From Natronolimnobius baerhuensis (lineage in GTDB: Archaea; Halobacteriota; Halobacteria; Halobacteriales; Natrialbaceae): DNA of 64,000 nucleotides. The notes below the pieces were generated by a model, which was not told the DNA's origin, made no database searches, and saw only the letters and a list, made by a program, of their open reading frames with translations. A program made the translations under genes and the position numbers. The DNA lies in the NCBI RefSeq assembly GCF_002177135.1, contig NZ_MWPH01000001.1, positions 558,001 to 622,000 of the forward strand. Direction: 5' to 3'. Every line of letters begins with the position of its first letter. Positions within the stretch are counted from its first letter, which is position 1. This document shows positions 26,524 to 34,855 of this stretch, one piece after another.

Positions 26524-26655
26524 TACACGTCTTTGGACGCGCGGCGCGAATAAGCGTGTCGGACTCTCGAGGCACAGACGGGGTCCTGTCAGTCAGTTCC
26601 GGCACAACCGCGACTCGGCGGCGGGTGCGCCGGTATATCGGTACAGCAATCCGTC

Positions 26656-27162
26656 TCAAGTGTCGTACTCGAGCGAGCGGTCTCGTTGTTCGTTGCGTTC
26701 GCTGGCCTGCTCACTCTGCGTACCGTTCTGGGTGTGCCACTGCTCGACATCCTCGAGCGATTCCGTCTCGAGTAAGCGCTCGAGTTTGCGTTCGAACTGG
26801 TCGTCGGTGATCTCGCCCGCGGCGTAGCGTTCGCGAAGCGTCTCGAGGGCGTCGCCGGGCGTCGACTCGCCTGCGGTGCTTGGTTGTGTCTCGGCCGACG
26901 CGGTTTCGCGCTCGCTTGCGTCCTCGCTCTCGCCGGTTCCCCACCAGTCGTCCCAGGATTCCTCGTCCCACCACTCCGCTCGATCCGCCTCGTCACCGTA
27001 CAGGAGGGCCACGACCGGGATGACAACGATATATCCGAACAGCAGTATCGGCAACCAAAGGTTGCTCCCGCCTATTAGGAGTGCAATCCAGAGCCCTGTG
27101 ACGACCATCGACGCGATCTCCGTGGCGTTTTCGCGAAACCGACTCGCCGGATCGTCACTCAT
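26656..27162 (-). CDS. SHOCT-domain membrane protein
   Basis: The protein has 168 residues. Two membrane helices (about 17-35 and 38-58) are followed by an acidic Trp-rich linker (WWDEESWDDWWGTGE) and a SHOCT domain at about 103-133 (DALETLRERYAAGEITDDQFERKLE). The tail is polar. SHOCT is a short oligomerisation domain at protein termini. Many haloarchaeal relatives have this two-helix plus SHOCT layout with unknown role. Confidence 0.88.
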   Translation of the reverse strand: MSDDPASRFRENATEIASMVVTGLWIALLIGGSNLWLPILLFGYIVVIPVVALLYGDEADRAEWWDEESWDDWWGTGESEDASERETASAETQPSTAGESTPGDALETLRERYAAGEITDDQFERKLERLLETESLEDVEQWHTQNGTQSEQASERNEQRDRSLEYDT

Positions 27163-27203
27163 ACGGTTTCAAACGACAGACAGGGCGAAAGCTGTTTCTA
27201 CTG

Positions 27204-27264
27204 GACTCGGCCCCGAGTCGCCTCGAGTGCGCCACTGGGCGTTCGAAAGGAACTGGTTCGAACG
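27204..27264. terminator. two tandem hairpins between the RecJ-like and SHOCT genes
   Basis: gactcgg-cc-ccgagtc at 27204-27219 and cgttcgaa (27240-27247) facing ttcgaacg (27257-27264) both form perfect stems of 7 and 8 bp. They lie just past the end of the RecJ-like gene on the minus strand and before the SHOCT gene, so they may end that transcript. Archaeal terminators usually need T-runs, and none is obvious. Confidence 0.3.
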
Positions 27265-27329
27265 AGCGTCGCCACTGGACGGTTGAACGGTCGAGAGGAA
27301 CTGACTGGACTGGCGTCCGGTCGTCGTGC

Positions 27330-29477
27330 TTACGCGAGCGTCTCGCCGAGTGCCTCGAGTGCGGCCGCCTTGACGGCGTCGCGTTCGCCGGGGAGGAACT
27401 CGAGGTGACCGTCCTGGCCGCCGACAACGTGGCTGCCGGCATCAGGAACGCGGTCGGCGACAGCGTCGCCGAGATCGCGGACGTTCAGCGAGTCGGTTGC
27501 GCGGACGTGCAGTTCGTCGTCACCGACACCGAGGGTGACGGCCGACTCGTCTTGCTGGCGGTGCAGTTCATCGAGCAAGAGCGTCGTCGTCGGGAAGTTG
27601 TACCGATGCGTGAACGCGCCGGTGTCGAGGACGGCGACCGAAATGCCGTCGACGTCTTCCGTCGTCATGTTCTCGCGAGCCGTCTCGAGTTCGGTCTCGA
27701 GTTTCGCGCGGAACTGCTCGGAGACGTGGGCTGCGAGGTCGCCATCTGCATCGCCGTCAAACAGCAGGTCAGCAACGAGTTCACGTTTGTCCTTGTAGGA
27801 CTGGTAGTACGCCTCGAGTGCGACGGCTTCGCGCCGGTCGCTGAGTGCGGTCTCGTCGTAGCCAGCCTCGGTCGCGAGGTCGACGTATGCCTCGGGGGTG
27901 TCCTCCCAGTAGCTGACAGCGGGGAGGTGTGCGAGGTCGTCGCGAACGTCGTCGTTGATGTGGGCCGCGACATTTGCGCCAAGTGCCGTCGAGGTGACGT
28001 CCGAAATGTCTGCGCCCGCAAGCGATGGCGCGGCGGCGACGGAGACGGCATCGACGATTGCATCGTCGGCATGACTGTCGTCGATGACTATCGACTCGGC
28101 GTCGTAAATCGAGAGCAGGTCGTAGCCGTCGACGGACTCTTCGGTCGAGCCAGCATCGACGAGGACGACCAGCGGCAGTTGCTCGCCGTGGCGGTCGCGT
28201 GCCTCGAGCATCGAGGTCACGTCGTCGGTTGCGGTGTCCATGCCGTAGACGCGCCCGTCGAGTGGGCGGCGCTCGAAGTAGTGATACTGTGCGTCCTCGC
28301 GGGTGTGTTTCTCGCGGATCAGCGGCAAGACAGCGCGTTCGATGGCCGCGCCAGCGACGTAGCCGTCGGCGGTCGCACTGTGGCGGACGACGACGGGGCG
28401 CGCTTCCATGACTGCGCGCCGAATCGCGGTCGCAGCCTCGACGAGTTCGTCTTCGACAGCAGCGACGGTGTCGTGGGCTGCCAGCAGCGAGACCTCGGTC
28501 GGTCGGGCTTCCGCTTCGATTGCGCTCTCGAGGCGGTCGACGACGGTGTCGCGCTCGTCGTCCGCGAGGACATCGAGCGATTCGGTTTCGATCTGGAGGT
28601 CGCCGTTGTGGCGTTCGACCTCGCCCTCGAGGGCGACGACATCGTCGAGTTCGACGTCGGGGTAGGCGCGGACGCCGGCTTCCTCGAACGCAGCACATTC
28701 GACGGTGCCGGACTCATCGCGCAGTTCGAAGACGGTTGGGCCGCTGGTCTGGCGGATGCCAGTGATTTCGCCCTCGAGACGGACGATGCTCCCGATCTGG
28801 TTGTCGATTGCGCCGACGGTCGTTCGGTTGAGAGCGGGTTCGTCCGCAGTGGAGTCGTCGGCGTCGGTCGCGTCCTCCGCTGACGGGGTGGACGCAGCAG
28901 ACGATTCGGTTGCGACGGAGCCACCGGAGCCGCCGGAGTTGCCGGGATCTGCAGCCGCCTGCAGGTCGCCTGCATCTGCGTCAGCGCTGGTATCGGCCGG
29001 AGCCGAGGTGTCCGACGCGTCTGGCGTGTCTGCGTCAGCGGTTGTGTCGTTAGTGTCCGCATCGGCGTCTGCCTCGTCGGCCTCGTCGGAATCGGCTTCG
29101 TCGGGGAGCAGTTCCTCACTGCCGGTATCGACGAGTTTGCCGCGGAACTCGCGTTCGCGCTGGCGGATCGACCAGCCGAGGTCGATGTTGCCGTTGTCGC
29201 GGACGTCGAGAACCTGGACGAACACATCGTCCCCGGGTTCCCAATCGAGACTTTCGAGTCGTTGGTCGAGTTCGCTTCGGTGCAACAGGCCGGTGACGTG
29301 ATCGCCGACATCGACGAAGACGCCGAAGTCAGCGTAGCCATCGACGGTCCCACGGTAGTACCGTCCGGGAGAGAGCTGCGAGGCAGACGAGCCGGTAAAC
29401 TCGAAGACGGCGTCCTCCTCGTGACTCTCGCAAATCTTCCCGTCGACAGCTGTGCCGCAGATGATACAGTTACCCAT
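27330..29477 (-). CDS. DHH-family RecJ-like protein with S1 and OB domains
   Basis: The protein has 715 residues. In order: a possible zinc knuckle (CIICG...C, residues 4-16), an S1-like RNA/DNA-binding domain (37-105, YADFGVFVDVGDHVTGLLHR), an acidic low-complexity linker (125-215), an OB-fold (225-305, GEITGIRQTSGPTVFELRDE), then the DHH phosphoesterase region. The normal catalytic aspartate cluster is altered: HSATADG (366-372) replaces the usual H-x-D-x-DG type motif and DDSH (466-469) replaces DHH. It may be an inactive or regulatory RecJ paralogue that still binds nucleic acid. Confidence 0.88.
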   Translation of the reverse strand: MGNCIICGTAVDGKICESHEEDAVFEFTGSSASQLSPGRYYRGTVDGYADFGVFVDVGDHVTGLLHRSELDQRLESLDWEPGDDVFVQVLDVRDNGNIDLGWSIRQREREFRGKLVDTGSEELLPDEADSDEADEADADADTNDTTADADTPDASDTSAPADTSADADAGDLQAAADPGNSGGSGGSVATESSAASTPSAEDATDADDSTADEPALNRTTVGAIDNQIGSIVRLEGEITGIRQTSGPTVFELRDESGTVECAAFEEAGVRAYPDVELDDVVALEGEVERHNGDLQIETESLDVLADDERDTVVDRLESAIEAEARPTEVSLLAAHDTVAAVEDELVEAATAIRRAVMEARPVVVRHSATADGYVAGAAIERAVLPLIREKHTREDAQYHYFERRPLDGRVYGMDTATDDVTSMLEARDRHGEQLPLVVLVDAGSTEESVDGYDLLSIYDAESIVIDDSHADDAIVDAVSVAAAPSLAGADISDVTSTALGANVAAHINDDVRDDLAHLPAVSYWEDTPEAYVDLATEAGYDETALSDRREAVALEAYYQSYKDKRELVADLLFDGDADGDLAAHVSEQFRAKLETELETARENMTTEDVDGISVAVLDTGAFTHRYNFPTTTLLLDELHRQQDESAVTLGVGDDELHVRATDSLNVRDLGDAVADRVPDAGSHVVGGQDGHLEFLPGERDAVKAAALEALGETLA

Positions 29478-29559
29478 CTACTCGGTTCAAGCAGGTTCGC
29501 CCTAAAACGGTTGTCGAAATGTCTTCGCGCCGCAGCGACGACCCATCGGTCCGAATCGA

Positions 29560-29823
29560 TCACTCAAACGCCGGCGATTCCGCCTCGAGCGTCTCGATGT
29601 CGTCTGCGAGTTTTCGGACCTGTTCGGGAAAAAGCGACACCTGAATTTCGTTGCCCTCCTCGTCCTCGAAGACGAGTTTGGCGCGTTTGTCACCGAACTC
29701 ACGCGCTTCCGCGTCCTCGACATCAAATAGTTTGACCGTTGCCGACTTGTTCTTCGGGCCGACGTTTTTGATTCCGCCATCGTTCAACTCGACCATGAAG
29801 TCCTCGAGTGTTAGTGCAAGCAT
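29560..29823 (-). CDS. conserved small haloarchaeal protein
   Basis: The protein has 87 residues from the ATG at 29823 ([17 protein letters not shown]). It has alternating strands ([33 protein letters not shown]) and a C-terminal acidic helix. The composition and the intact frame argue for a real gene; the function is unknown. It shares a divergent upstream region with the UPF0173 gene. Confidence 0.75.
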   Translation of the reverse strand: MLALTLEDFMVELNDGGIKNVGPKNKSATVKLFDVEDAEAREFGDKRAKLVFEDEEGNEIQVSLFPEQVRKLADDIETLEAESPAFE

Positions 29824-29929
29824 GAAGCCTCGTACGGTCCCCGAATAAAAAACGTCGTGGCATTGGCTGCTGTGAGTTGGACCCGAACAGAGAGTCCCGA
29901 GAACCACAAGAGCACCCGCGGTCACCTAC

Positions 29930-29935
29930 TTTTAA
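29930..29935 (+). promoter_or_regulatory. TATA box for the UPF0173 gene
   Basis: ttttaa lies about 32 bp ahead of the ATG at 29965. This supports the shorter start, since the frame is open much further upstream. Confidence 0.5.
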
Positions 29936-29964
29936 GGCCGTTTCGAGCCAATCGAACACACGCT

Positions 29965-30669
29965 ATGGAGCTTACTTGGTACGGTCACTCGACGTGGCAC
30001 GTCACCGTTGGGGAGACCGAATTGCTGATCGATCCGTTCTTCGACAATCCGAAGACCGACCTCGAGCCATCAGACCTCGAGACGCCCGATTACGTCCTGT
30101 TGACACACGGCCACGCCGACCACATCGCCCACGCCGAGGCGTTTGCCGAGGCGACGCTAGTTGCAACGCCCGAACTCGTCTCCTACTGCGAGGCGGAGTT
30201 CGGCTTCGAGGACGCCGTCGGCGGGATGGGGATGAATCTCGGGGGCACCGTCGAGTGTGGCGACGCGACGGTCACGATGGTTCGGGCCGACCACACGAAC
30301 GGCATCATGACCGAAAACGACCAAAGCGGCGGCATGCCGGCTGGGTTCGTCATCGCTGACGGCGACCCAACCGCCGACGACTCGACGACGCTGTACAACG
30401 CCGGCGACACCGCTCTGATGTCCGAGATGCGCGACGTCATCGGCGACTATCTCGAGCCCGACGCAGCTATCGTGCCGATTGGCGATCACTTCACCATGGG
30501 GCCGGAGCAAGCCGGCGTCGCCGTCGACTGGACCGGCGCAGCGCATGCGTTCCCACAGCACTACGACACCTTCCCGCCGATTGAACAGGACCCCGCAGAC
30601 TTCGAGGCCGCCGTCAGCGACGCCGACGTTCACATCCTCGAGGCTGACGAGCCGTTTGCCCTCGAGTAA
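29965..30669 (+). CDS. UPF0173 metal-dependent hydrolase, metallo-beta-lactamase fold
   Basis: The protein has 234 residues. It begins [20 protein letters not shown], carries the metal-binding motif [14 protein letters not shown] (HxHxDH), a further histidine in [10 protein letters not shown], and an aspartate in [12 protein letters not shown]. These match the UPF0173 (UlaG-like) subgroup. The true substrate is unknown; relatives hydrolyse phosphodiester or lactone bonds. The start is fixed by the TATA box. Confidence 0.92.
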   Translation: MELTWYGHSTWHVTVGETELLIDPFFDNPKTDLEPSDLETPDYVLLTHGHADHIAHAEAFAEATLVATPELVSYCEAEFGFEDAVGGMGMNLGGTVECGDATVTMVRADHTNGIMTENDQSGGMPAGFVIADGDPTADDSTTLYNAGDTALMSEMRDVIGDYLEPDAAIVPIGDHFTMGPEQAGVAVDWTGAAHAFPQHYDTFPPIEQDPADFEAAVSDADVHILEADEPFALE

Positions 30670-30826
30670 CGACGTTGCGCGTCCCGCTCGAGTTTCGAGG
30701 AGTCACTACTCGTCGGAGCATGTCGCCTGCCGTGACCCCGTTTTATCATCCTGTATTCTTGCTCGACAGACCGTCGTGCTGGTGAGAACAATGTTTAGGT
30801 CCCTCCCTGTGGACGCTCGGAGTGCT

Positions 30827-31219
30827 ATGTCGAAACAGGTCACGACAGTCTCCGAGGAGGGCTACAGCGCCACGAACGAAATCCGCAACTTCGAGACGAC
30901 AATCGACGCCAACGGCGAGGACGCACCCGACACGCTCGAGAGTTTGCTCGCCGCCTACGCCTCCTGTTACGTCCCCGCGCTCCGAGTCGCGAGCAAGCAA
31001 CGCGGTGTCGAGGACCTCGGCGCCATCGAAATCGACGTCACTGGCGACCTCAACGACGACGACAAACTCGAGTCGATCACGTTCGATATCCACCTCGAGG
31101 CGGACGTCGACGACGAGCAGAGCGATGAAATCCTCGAGCGAGCGAACGAACTCTGTAAGGTCCACGATGCGCTGAAGTCGGAGCTGTACGCCGAGATGAC
31201 CGTCGAAGGCACCGCCTGA
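30827..31219 (+). CDS. OsmC family protein
   Basis: The protein has 130 residues from the ATG at 30827 (MSKQVTTVSEEGYSATNE). It has the OsmC-like layout, with an N-terminal beta region, the helix APDTLESLLAAYASCYV that carries the cysteine typical of the peroxidase-like group, and the C-terminal strand/helix pair ending LKSELYAEMTVEG. OsmC and Ohr proteins reduce organic peroxides through two cysteines. Only one obvious cysteine (C46-type) is present besides C114 in NELCKVH. Confidence 0.88.
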   Translation: MSKQVTTVSEEGYSATNEIRNFETTIDANGEDAPDTLESLLAAYASCYVPALRVASKQRGVEDLGAIEIDVTGDLNDDDKLESITFDIHLEADVDDEQSDEILERANELCKVHDALKSELYAEMTVEGTA

Positions 31220-31303
31220 TCGTCGACTCGACCGTGGCGGTGCAACTGGATAGCGATTCGAGGAGTCCAAACTGCCATACTTCTCCGTCACGTCCAACAA
31301 GAG

Positions 31304-32371
31304 GTGACCCGAACGAGCGCAGTCGTGGCAGTCGCACTCCTCGTCACCCTCGCGGGCTGTGTCGGCGGCCTCGGAATCGAAGGAGTCAGCGACGAATCCG
31401 ACGAGAACGGCGCAGACAGCGCGCTCGAGGTCGACACGGGCGCCCTCGAGATTCGGCATCTCGATGTTGGACAGGCTGACGCGACGCTGGTCGTCACTCC
31501 CGACGATGAGACGATACTGATCGACTCGGGTGACTGGCGCGCCGACGGGAGTGGCGTTATCGACGCCCTCGAGACACAGGATATCGACCGACTCGACCAT
31601 CTAGTCGCGACGCACGGCCACGCCGATCACATCGGCGGTCACGCGGCGATTATCGAACACCTCGAGACTGAGGGCGAGGGCGTCGGCGCGGCCTACGACT
31701 CGGGTGTCGCCCACACGAGCCAAACCTACGATAACTACCTCGACGCCATCGAGACCCACGACGTCCAGCTATTCGAGGTCCAGGATGGTGACGACCTCCC
31801 ACTCGAGGACGAAACGCTCGCGGCAACCGTTCTGAACCCGCCAGCAGGCGACTCCGGTGACGACTTGCACTCCAACAGCGTCACACTTGTCCTCGAGTTT
31901 GGCGACTTTGCGTACCTGACGACCGGTGATGCCGAAGCCGATGCCGAACAGCGACTCGTTGACGACCATGGCGAGGCCCTTGCAGCCGACGCCTATCAGG
32001 CTGGCCACCACGGCTCGTCAACCTCCTCGACTGAGCCGTTCCTCGACGCCGTCGAGCCGGAAATCGCCGTCATCTCGAGCGCACTCGAGTCCCAGTACGG
32101 ACACCCACACGATGAGGTTCTCGAGGACTTTGATGACCGCGACGTTGACACCTACTGGACGGCAGTGCATGGCGATATTACCCTCACAGTCGAGCAGACA
32201 GGCAACGGCACAGACGTGAGTGTAACGACAGAGCACGACGCCTCGAGCGACCCTGCAGCCCTGCTCGACCGTAAGCACGAGGCGACTGCAGAGGACGACG
32301 GCTCGGCATCGCTGCTTGAGCCGCGTCCACAGGACGCACTCGCAGCACCCGGAGCGCTGGTCAGTACATGA
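31304..32371 (+). CDS. secreted ComEC-like metallo-beta-lactamase fold lipoprotein
   Basis: The protein has 355 residues. The N-terminus (MTRTSAVVAVALLVTLAGC) is a lipoprotein signal with lipobox LAGC. The MBL domain carries VGQADATLVVTPD, the motif [24 protein letters not shown] and AYQAGHHGSSTSST. It matches the C-terminal MBL domain of ComEC, which works on nucleotides or DNA during uptake. As a free lipoprotein it may process extracellular nucleic acids. A GTG at 31304 is the start. It is followed by a DUF3006 gene that overlaps by 4 bp; this pair is common in haloarchaea. Confidence 0.9.
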   Translation: MTRTSAVVAVALLVTLAGCVGGLGIEGVSDESDENGADSALEVDTGALEIRHLDVGQADATLVVTPDDETILIDSGDWRADGSGVIDALETQDIDRLDHLVATHGHADHIGGHAAIIEHLETEGEGVGAAYDSGVAHTSQTYDNYLDAIETHDVQLFEVQDGDDLPLEDETLAATVLNPPAGDSGDDLHSNSVTLVLEFGDFAYLTTGDAEADAEQRLVDDHGEALAADAYQAGHHGSSTSSTEPFLDAVEPEIAVISSALESQYGHPHDEVLEDFDDRDVDTYWTAVHGDITLTVEQTGNGTDVSVTTEHDASSDPAALLDRKHEATAEDDGSASLLEPRPQDALAAPGALVST

Positions 32372-32679
32372 AGACGACCTACACTGCCGTCCTCGACCGG
32401 ATCGTCGACGGTGAGACAGCCGTCTTCTTGCTCGAGGACGATGGCGAGGTCGTCGACGAGCGCACGGAACCCATCACGGCGCTGCCGGCGGGGGCAACGG
32501 AAGCGGCACACGAGGGGGCCGTCTTCGAACTGACGTACGAGGACGAGACGCTACTCGAGGCAGTTCCAAAACCGGCGGCTGAACGCGAGCGTCGGGAACG
32601 AACACAGGATCGATTCGACCGCCTCTCCGAGCGGTTGCCGGGTAGTGACGATGAAGAGAGAAACGAAAGTGGTGGATAA
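32368..32679 (+). CDS. DUF3006 family protein
   Basis: The protein has 103 residues. The N-terminal strands TYTAVLDRIVDGETAVFLLEDD and the ELTYEDETLLEAV segment match the small beta-barrel DUF3006 family. The C-terminal half is a charged helix. It overlaps the ComEC-like gene by 4 bp (ATGA), so the two are co-translated. DUF3006 often sits beside ComEC-like hydrolases, suggesting a shared but unknown role. Confidence 0.85.
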   Translation: MKTTYTAVLDRIVDGETAVFLLEDDGEVVDERTEPITALPAGATEAAHEGAVFELTYEDETLLEAVPKPAAERERRERTQDRFDRLSERLPGSDDEERNESGG

Positions 32680-32684
32680 TCCAC
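32672..32684 (+). terminator. short hairpin at the end of the DUF3006 gene
   Basis: gtggat-a-atccac forms a 6-bp stem around one base and spans the TAA stop. It is followed at 32691-32720 by a G-rich run. It is a possible transcript end for the ComEC-like/DUF3006 pair. Confidence 0.3.
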
Positions 32685-32690
32685 GTCACC

Positions 32691-32720
32691 GGGGAGGTGG
32701 GGTGGGGTGAGGTGGTGGGA
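32691..32720 (+). other. G-rich tract with G-quadruplex potential
   Basis: Four G runs (gggg at 32691-32694, 32699-32702 and 32704-32707, ggg at 32717-32719) are separated by loops of 4, 1 and 9 bases. It lies in the 259-bp region between the DUF3006 gene and the convergent lipoprotein gene. A perfect tgccaa/ttggca hairpin is nearby at 32802-32819. Confidence 0.35.
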
Positions 32721-32938
32721 TGACACTCAGCGGAACGCGGGCCGGGGAAGCCACGACGCCCGCTGCACATGATTCATCAGTTTCGATGATAATAGCCATA
32801 CTGCCAAATCATATTGGCATCAGACGGCGACCTGAGCCGGATCTTCCCGTCATATGGCGGGTTGGGCCGTCTTCGGGCCATCATGTACAGACCGAAGTCG
32901 GTTGTAATCTAGTGACGACACGAGTAACGTGGCGTCCA

Positions 32939-33601
32939 TCACCAGCGGCAGGGATCGATGTCGGCAACCGACAGATCGAGTTGCACTCGAGTCGTCGACT
33001 CGAGTGTGAGGCCATGAAGCGTTGTTCCCTGGCTAATGGACCACGATTCCTCGAGTGGGTCGGAGTCGTCGAACTCGATCTCGAGAGTGTACTGACCGTA
33101 TCGATGCCACGCTTCGGGAGCAGTCTCGCTCTCGCCGACGGACAACTCGAGGCGGTCGTCGCGAATCGTCTCCGGGTCGCCATCGTTGCCCGGTGGCTGG
33201 TACGTGACTGTGATCGCGGCATCAATATCCTCGCCGGTTCGATTTCTGATCGGGAGTTCATGGTCGCCCTGTCTCGGGATTGACTCCTCGAGGACGAGCG
33301 TGGTGGTCTCGTCGTCCGCGTCGATTCGGGGCTCGACGTACTGCCCGGACACGCGGATGTGGGTTGTGTTCGGTCCCATCACCTCCTGCAGTCTGAGGTC
33401 ACCAGGTGTCTGATACTGGCCGGACTCGAGAGCAGTCTCGACTTCCGAGACAACAGGGTTGGGGAGATTGCCAGCGAGAATAATTGATTGACTGCAGTCG
33501 TCGAACTCGGCCGGGCGAGTGCGAGATGTTGGCGTCGAACACCCCGCAATTGCACTTGCTGTGGTCGCACTGACCGACGCGAGAACCGCACGTCTGTTCA
33601 T
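32939..33601 (-). CDS. haloarchaeal secreted lipoprotein
   Basis: The protein has 220 residues from the ATG at 33601. The N-terminus MNRRAVLASVSATTASAIAGC has a twin-arginine-like start and lipobox IAGC. The mature part is beta-rich with repeated strands such as DAAITVTYQPPGND and RVQLDLSVADID. No catalytic motif is visible. It is likely anchored outside the cell. The longer frame to 33856 is not needed. Confidence 0.75.
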   Translation of the reverse strand: MNRRAVLASVSATTASAIAGCSTPTSRTRPAEFDDCSQSIILAGNLPNPVVSEVETALESGQYQTPGDLRLQEVMGPNTTHIRVSGQYVEPRIDADDETTTLVLEESIPRQGDHELPIRNRTGEDIDAAITVTYQPPGNDGDPETIRDDRLELSVGESETAPEAWHRYGQYTLEIEFDDSDPLEESWSISQGTTLHGLTLESTTRVQLDLSVADIDPCRW

Positions 33602-33732
33602 ACAACCTGCGTACTTTGCTGACATATATGTTTTCTCCCGCCAGCACCGCAGTACCGTCAGCGCCGCCAGTATTACTGCCAGCGGCGTCTGGGAGGGAAA
33701 CCCTGATACACACACCGGCCGAATCCGGGAGT

Positions 33733-34206
33733 ATGAGCGACAGCAACTGGACGGACCGGATCGTCGGTGCGCGAATGAGCGTCGACCAGGAGTTTTCCTC
33801 GCGGATCGCCCAGTCGGAGCTCTCGAGTCAGCAGTGGAGTCTCGTAATGACGGCAACCGAACTCGAGATCGACAATCCCGATGATCCTGAAAACGCCCAG
33901 ATGGTGGCGAACACGGACAAGTTGGATCAGATCATGCCCGAACTCGAGAACATCGAGTCGGGGATGGGTGCGATGGGTGGCGGTGGCGCTGGCGGAGCCG
34001 GATCGAGTTCCGGTTCCTCGGGCGGTCTCGTCGATTCGATCAAGGGTGCCCTTGGGCTGAGCGGCGGTAGCGGCGTCGACGACGCGAAACGCGATGCGGC
34101 CGAACAGCTCACAGCGGAGTATGCCGACGAGCTACAGGCCCAGATCAAATCGAACGGGCAGTGGAACTCGGTTTGTGAGGCCGCCGCGAGCGAGACCAGC
34201 GACTAA
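33733..34206 (+). CDS. DUF5799-like haloarchaeal protein
   Basis: The protein has 157 residues. The first 55 (SNWTDRIVGARMSVDQEF, then the segment SQQWSLVMTATELEID) look like a conserved globular part typical of the haloarchaeal DUF5799 group. They are followed by a glycine/serine-rich linker (about 75-105) and a short helical C-terminus. The family's role is unknown. The name is a recognition from the N-terminal pattern, not checked by a search. Confidence 0.75.
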   Translation: MSDSNWTDRIVGARMSVDQEFSSRIAQSELSSQQWSLVMTATELEIDNPDDPENAQMVANTDKLDQIMPELENIESGMGAMGGGGAGGAGSSSGSSGGLVDSIKGALGLSGGSGVDDAKRDAAEQLTAEYADELQAQIKSNGQWNSVCEAAASETSD

Positions 34207-34214
34207 CGCCGATC

Positions 34215-34430
34215 TCAGTCGCCCGCGTGAAAGAGCGTCAGTTCGCCCGTCTCGTAGATATTGAGCAGTTCGGTCACCAGTTCGTCGTACGATTCGTCTT
34301 CGATTCGCAGGCCGTCTACCCGCTCGACCGTTTCGCCCTCGAGTTCAATCTGAGATATGGCTCCACTCGAGTTTCGCTTTCGAGAGGCAAAAACGCCGCG
34401 GGGAAACAGGCGTTTTACTGCCTGAAACAT
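34215..34430 (-). CDS. small conserved haloarchaeal protein, antitoxin-like
   Basis: Residues from about 25 read ISQIELEGETVERVDGLRIE and then DESYDELVTELLNIYE, a strand plus two helices like the ribbon-helix-helix DUF7557-type proteins of haloarchaea. The expected start of such proteins would fall at the ISQ position, but the codon there is ATA rather than ATG. I therefore use the ATG at 34430, which adds a basic lead of 24 residues. Whether the start is real or the gene is decaying cannot be told. No toxin gene is adjacent. Confidence 0.55.
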   Translation of the reverse strand: MFQAVKRLFPRGVFASRKRNSSGAISQIELEGETVERVDGLRIEDESYDELVTELLNIYETGELTLFHAGD

Positions 34431-34502
34431 ACCGTAAGGCGAGTTTCAGGAAATCCGTCGAAAGCCACAGCATCTTTACGGACGCTCCCCAACCGTAGGG
34501 GT

Positions 34503-34793
34503 ATGTCCGACGACGTAGACACAATTACGCTCTCGATTGAAGCCGACGACGAAACGACCGACGACGTGACCATCCCGGCCGGCCTCGTCGACCTCGTCGC
34601 CGAAGGCGACCAGACCACCGCCGAAACCGTCGGCGACATCGCGCTGCTGTCGTTCGCCAGCCGCGCCCACCACATCGTACACCACGGCCAGGACACAGAC
34701 GAAGACCTCGAGGCCCAGGAAGCGCGCATCATGGATCTGTTCGAAGAACGCTTCGGCGTGACGTTCGGCGAAGCGACCGGTCACCAGCACTAA
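34503..34793 (+). CDS. DUF7545-like small haloarchaeal protein
   Basis: The acidic protein has 96 residues. It begins MSDDVDTITLSIEADDETT, with beta strands to about residue 30, a helix TAETVGDIALLSFASRAHHIV, and a C-terminal helix (RIMDLFEERFGVTFGEA). Histidines cluster near the end and in HHIVHHG, which may bind a metal. The function is unknown. The promoter region includes ctttac at 34474-34479. Confidence 0.7.
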   Translation: MSDDVDTITLSIEADDETTDDVTIPAGLVDLVAEGDQTTAETVGDIALLSFASRAHHIVHHGQDTDEDLEAQEARIMDLFEERFGVTFGEATGHQH

Positions 34794-34855
34794 GCGGGCC
34801 GCTTTTCGTCGTTCTGATTTTCGGAGAAAATTGGTGCCCCGAGGCTGTGTGGTAG

